Assembly (NCBI GenBank): GCA_025093555.1
Contig: JAIWNF010000004.1
Span: 62,001-126,000, forward strand
Reading direction: 5' to 3'
Origin: Circinella umbellata
Lineage: Eukaryota > Mucoromycota > Mucoromycetes > Mucorales > Lichtheimiaceae
DNA length: 64,000 bases
Under the pieces are notes generated by a model that saw only the letters and a list, made by a program, of their open reading frames with translations, was not told the DNA's origin and did not search any database. Of the stretch, positions 59,301 through 64,000 are shown one piece after another; within the stretch, counting starts at the first letter, position 1, and each line of letters opens with the position of its first letter. The position numbers and the translations under genes were made by a program.

Positions 59301-61683
59301 AGCTTCTCCAGATACTTCAGAATCAGACGAACCGGTAAATACTTTATTTTATTTTATTCTATCATCATGCTTATTATTAAAACATTACAGCATTCACTGA
59401 AAACATATGTCAATTAATCTTGTTTTTTTTTGTTGTTGTTTAAAAAAAACAGGAGCAAAAAAATATACGAGTACCACAAGTTATTATGGAAGGAAATGAT
59501 GAAAAAGAAGAGCAGGTTCCCTTGATTGAACAAAATAACAGCAAGATAAAGGAAGATGGCGAGATCATAGAGGAAGAAGAGGAGCACCATCAACAACAAC
59601 AGCATGAATTTGACGATTTAGAATCATCTACTGCTGGATTTGATGTGCTGGTATCAACACTTTCACCAAAGGTGCCATCTCCTTTTAACTCTACAATTCC
59701 AACAAATGATTCAAGCACGACATTATTACATGAACAACAACCTTTGCACTATAGCAAAAATCATCTGTATTATCAGCAGTACCAACATCATAATCAAAAC
59801 CAAGATTATGCTGTGTCCGATTCTCCACTGACGGTTCCTACATTGACTAATACACCAGATAATAGCAGTAGTAATAATAATAATTGGCCTTTATTTGTTG
59901 ATACAGAAACAACATCAACATCCAATGCTTCACCATCACCAAGTATGTTAAAGGTCAATGATGATGCAAAATCGCCATCTCCGTTGCACATTTGTAATAA
60001 CGATATGGATGTTAATCCGCCGTCGCCTTATGAGTATATACCCATGTCTCCTATCGAAGATTCTCAATTCCAGGACAGTGGTGAAGAAGATACTGATGCC
60101 TATTTTCCTTCCTCAGCATCCACACGACCAACAGTTGGAATGGAAACAAAGATTATTGAAAAAACACCTAAGTGTCTGTCACAGAAACCATTACTGAATC
60201 GGGAAATGGCTGTCAATCAAGAATTGTTCATTGATGTAATGCTTCAAGAACTTTATCCCAATTGTAGGTATTAATATCATTGCATAAAGACAAACAAAAA
60301 AAACTGTGTTATAACTAATGCACACACATGTATTATTTTTGAAAAGATGACAAGAACTATCCAGTATTGAATAGTGAACATGAATTGATTTTGGCACGTC
60401 CTGTGAATAATAACAAATCACATAGCCATGCGAAATACTATAAACGATTGCGTGATACTGGAGATAGTATAGTGAATTCTTCAATTATTGATATTTCTGA
60501 AGCAGATCAAAACTTAGTAATTGTTTGTTGGTTACTCGATCGTTGTGAATACAAGGTAGCGATAATTAATACTAAACATGAGAATGAATATCAAGTATTA
60601 ACAGTTACTCTATTACTATTATAACTATATACTATATAGCGAGCTTTGTTGTATTTACAAAAAAGTTGCAACACTGCTCCTTATTCATACAAGATAATCA
60701 AGACATTAGAAATAGGATTTGGTGTCGAAAAAACTCGGGAATATATAAATAAACTTGAAGCTACAAAACCTGAAGATGTTATTTTGTTTGATCCGAAAGC
60801 GTATGTTCAAGCATTACAAGAAGAATCATTTCTTAGTGCCTTGGCATATATTGTAAGTGAAAAAAAAAATCACTTAAAATATATAATAATTCTTCCATTC
60901 AAACAAAAGTATATTAATAATGTTATTTTATGTAACGGTATTCTGTTTAGAATACGAATGAAAAGATTACTGGTGTTCGAAATGATTTAATGAAATTTAT
61001 TTGCGATAAACTATTTCAAGGTAAAGTATTATATATATGATATATATTTGTTATTTAGAACGATAATCAATTAAGATTAATAATAAATAAATAAATAAAT
61101 AGGTCCTATAGCACCATCAGTTCATGATATCCGAGAACTGGGAATCTATAATTATGCTGACGAACAACGACAATGGGTTTTGACATTTGCCAAAAATAAT
61201 GAATCAATTGCCTCAAAAACTTTATTAATTTATCTCTATATCATCAAAGAAGAGAAAGGTGAAGGGGTTTTATTAAATCGTGAATTGCAAAAGAATAAGC
61301 CAAAAGCAGGCCTTTCGGTCGAAGAACAAGCACTATACCAACGATGTCAAGAATTAGAAGACAAAGTATATGATCTAGAACCAACGTTATCACGAGATCT
61401 ACCTCCTGAAATATATTTATTCCCACCTGGTCAAGGTAATAAATGACTATTATTCATGTGAAGATATATACTTTATATATCATATTTGTTAATTCTCTTA
61501 TTTCATATTTATTATATAGCTCGTCCACCACATCAGAATTTCTTCAAAAAATATAACCCAAATGCATCACAATCATTGCTTGGATCCATTTTTGTAAAGA
61601 GACTAGAAGAAGCCAATAAACGAAAACGAGGAGAGGATGATCATCATCTTGTTAAAAATCACACTAAATATCGTAAACTGTAA
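56398..61683 (+). CDS. ELYS-like nucleoporin candidate (1278 aa)
   Basis: Seventeen exons join in frame: 56398-56667, 56746-56952, 57025-57153, 57281-57515, 57609-57708, 57791-57927, 58022-58161, 58241-58297, 58393-58590, 58676-58738, 58834-59334, 59453-60263, 60347-60555, 60640-60852, 60951-61020, 61103-61435, 61520-61683. Residues 1-400 are beta-rich and propeller-like (VLIIVAATSFPS, LFWVDILSKTIKSV, LIVGTIDGLLAYYAV, YSIMIVFRAI). Residues about 410-930 are acidic and disordered (Ser, Glu, Asp, Gln). Residues about 935-1170 are helical: NQELFIDVMLQELYPN, VIVCWLLDRCEYKRALLYLQ, LSALAYI, QWVLTFAKN. The LLD...Y..AL.YL pattern resembles the ELYS domain. A basic tail (ANKRKRGEDD) could be a nuclear signal. 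ELYS links the Nup107 complex to chromatin. The gene model is solid; the family call is moderate. Confidence 0.65.
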
Positions 61684-64000
61684 AAAAATATATAACATAA
61701 TATCCCCCCCTCTCTCATATACATTTTCTTTGTCTCATACTATAATATATCAATACAATTTGTAATTAGCCTTTTCATTCATTTCACTTTATTCATTCAT
61801 TATATATTTGTACACGTATGCACGCTCCTACATTACACTCTCACACATACACTCAAAAAAAATCGCTCTTTTTTTATTTGCAAGTTTCAATATTAATCAT
61901 ACTAATAATAATAATAATGATATCAACAAACATACCGTATACAATATCATGATGAAGTGGTGATTGTTTATATAAATAAATTTGTGGTGACTAAAGAATT
62001 AATTTTCTTATAATCTGGGTTTTCATCAAAGAAAAAAAAAGAGATAAAGTTATTTACCGTAACTTTTAACTATCATATTCACCATTCATACCCCCCAAAA
62101 ATAGAGCTTAACAATATGTCTGTATGCCGGAATCACTATGACTTGACGATCCAAAAATTATTTCGACGGGCTTAAAAAAAAGATAGTTAAAAAAGATAGA
62201 CAATATGCAGTGCAGATACTTTGTCTGTGAAGTGTAATCACTACTTACGCCCTCATTTTTACAATAAACCTACAGTCAACCCCCGGTTTTTGCACACCTG
62301 AGATTTCCTAATTTTTTGTTGCAGAACCAAAGATTTGCAACAAGCGAGACTTGATATATATTTAAATACGGCATCTCATCAATTATTCTTCACTGGCATT
62401 TTGGGTACTTCCATATTTGGATAATGATACTAAAATATAGTATAGTTTACTCCCAATAAACGCAATTTGCCCAAAAACCTTGATGCAAGTTGCAAAATTA
62501 CGAGTCTATTAAGTACTTTTAACAATTCCAAAAACAAATGGTGCAGAACCGGGAGATTTGCAAAAGCGGGAGGTACAAAAGCGGGGTTGACTGTAATAGT
62601 TGCCACAATCCTTTTTTTCTGCTGTTACTAGAAATAGCATCGTCATAAAAAAAAAGATATAAGCATCATGCTTAGTTAATCATTTTTGGTACCATAAAAC
62701 GAGTGATGTATGTAATAATGACATAATACAATAATAACAATGACAATAAAAAACATAAGTATAATAGTACGTAACAGCAAAATATCATCAACATCATCCA
62801 GTGTAGAAAGTGTCATGAACATTAGATCCTTCCAAATATTTATAAAGCTATTCCTACACCAATCACTGACAATACTCTTGAGATAACTCTTAAAAAGAGA
62901 ATCTCAGGATATTGCACAATTATTCTAAATAAGTAAGGAGAAAGCGAGGAAGAAAAAAAACGTTTGACTAAAATAATAAAAAAAAGGGGCGAAAGCAAGG
63001 GATAATCATAGTCTTTCGTTTTCTTTGAGACTTTTATTTTTCTAAAAAAAAAAATTGAGTTATTTTATAAAATGGGTAAATTAGGTATTCTAATATAATA
63101 TAGTAATGCATATTCAATCATACTATTTATCATTTCAGTATATATGTACTCAGTATCTTGTCTTTATAATAAGTACTTATAATATTAATAACAGTATGAA
63201 TAAGTGTATAAGCTCCTTTTTAGAATGAAAATATGCCGTTTCGAAAAAAAAACACCTCATTTATTCCCTTCTTTTTTTTAAAAAAAGTTCTCTTCCAATA
63301 AGCTTGGATTCAGGGATAATAATCGTATTATGCTGAACGGATTCTAATGCATATAAATAAGAATATATGTAATACGTAATACCATGTAACAACTTGTTAG
63401 TAATATTATTAGTATTTAAGCATATGTATGTAGCTCTCCCTTTTGCTATTTAACAAAAAAAGAAATCCTTAACCTGTCATTCTACATATATGTCGGGAAA
63501 AAAAACAAGTATGAAAGCATGAGGTATTTACTAATAATATTATTAAAATAGCTTATATATATATACTTAAGAAACATACCTAGCAGCAGTACGTATAATT
63601 CAAAAAATACATAAAAATAAAAAAAAGAAAGGATACATGTATGTTCTTGGCCATCGATAATTTTGCAAGTTATTTAATAAGAACAATAATGATAGCAGTA
63701 AGAATGAATATATCCAAGATTATAATATATTGCTACTATTACCATAATAAGAAAAAAAAAAGGATTCTCATAAGAAACAATAACTATACGTATAGGAGAA
63801 GAATCAAGAATTGGGAATGTCTGAAATCTTTTATTTTAATACGTAGTATCCTCAAAAAACATTGTAGTTGTTTGGTGTATTTTTTTTAGTCCGCCAGGGG
63901 TTGTAAAAAGAAGAAAGAAAGAGAAGGATAACTACAAAGGAGGACCCAAAAAAAATAGAAAGAAAGTGTTACTATCATAGCAAGTCGCTGTCAAAATAGC
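61684..64000. other. Terminal intergenic region
   Basis: 2.3 kb with no supported gene. It contains one MITE (62271-62595) and otherwise AT-rich sequence with A/T runs and TATATA tracts. The longest frame (63641-63889) has random composition and no splice partner. Confidence 0.55.
62271..62595. mobile_element. CAGTCAACCC-type MITE (complete, 321 bp plus TA duplication)
   Basis: Starts TA-CAGTCAACCCCCGG and ends CGGGGTTGACTG-TA; the two ends are imperfect inverted repeats, the right one reading CAGTCAACCCCGCTTTTG in reverse complement. The flanking TA on each side is the Tc1/mariner-type target duplication. No coding capacity. Related pieces are at 39301 and 47275. Confidence 0.88.

Noticed and set aside
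63641..63889. ORF of 82 codons near the end of the window
   Set aside because: Ile/Lys/Asn-rich random composition, no leader and no splice partner.

Overview
The window looks like nuclear DNA of an early-diverging fungus, most likely Mucoromycota (Mucorales-type). It is AT-rich with many short GT-AG introns (mostly 60-130 bp), pyrimidine-rich leaders just before start codons, and Asn/Gln/Ser/Asp-rich low-complexity proteins. All gene models were assembled by hand from splice signals, reading-frame continuity and remembered family motifs; no search was run.

Left part (1-31.6 kb), host genes: the last exon of an unrecognised gene; a 16-exon bifunctional lysine-ketoglutarate reductase/saccharopine dehydrogenase with a probable mitochondrial presequence; a 5.5 kb gene-free stretch; a low-complexity protein with a GC-AG intron; TOM22 (minus); DAHP synthase; an HMG-box protein (minus); eIF3b; a NEPRO-like nucleolar protein; a RasGEF with a MIT/TPR-like N-terminus (minus); an ornithine decarboxylase antizyme-like protein whose frame appears open without a +1 frameshift; and a seven-transmembrane receptor-like protein (minus).

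Middle (32.0-48.5 kb), accessory island: two adjacent, directly oriented related units (about 32.07-38.85 kb and 39.65-46.19 kb). Each holds copies of a gene family I do not recognise by name. One copy, 40894-42871 on the minus strand, has eight exons that join into an intact 478-aa protein with a possible PD-(D/E)XK-like motif. In unit 1 the corresponding 5' half of the gene, with its upstream region and a small divergent ORF, lies inverted in place (34698-36590 against 41664-43927), with a 2-bp CG present at both junctions. The island also has a Tc1-like DD34E element with a broken transposase, fragments of it, a CAGTCAACCC-type MITE family inserting at TA, a second MITE-like element with a perfect 25-bp inverted repeat, and a 66-bp minisatellite present once in one unit and three times in the other.

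Right part (48.5-64 kb), host genes: a 1469-aa ankyrin-RCC1-BTB-BTB protein (IBtk/Btb3-like), an NmrA-like Rossmann protein (minus), and a 1278-aa protein resembling the nucleoporin ELYS (N-terminal propeller-like region, acidic disordered linker, helical C-terminus). The last 2.3 kb is gene-free apart from a MITE. Genes are individually transcribed; the pairs TOM22/DAHP synthase, HMG/eIF3b, RasGEF/antizyme and NmrA-like/ELYS-like are divergent and may share promoter regions.
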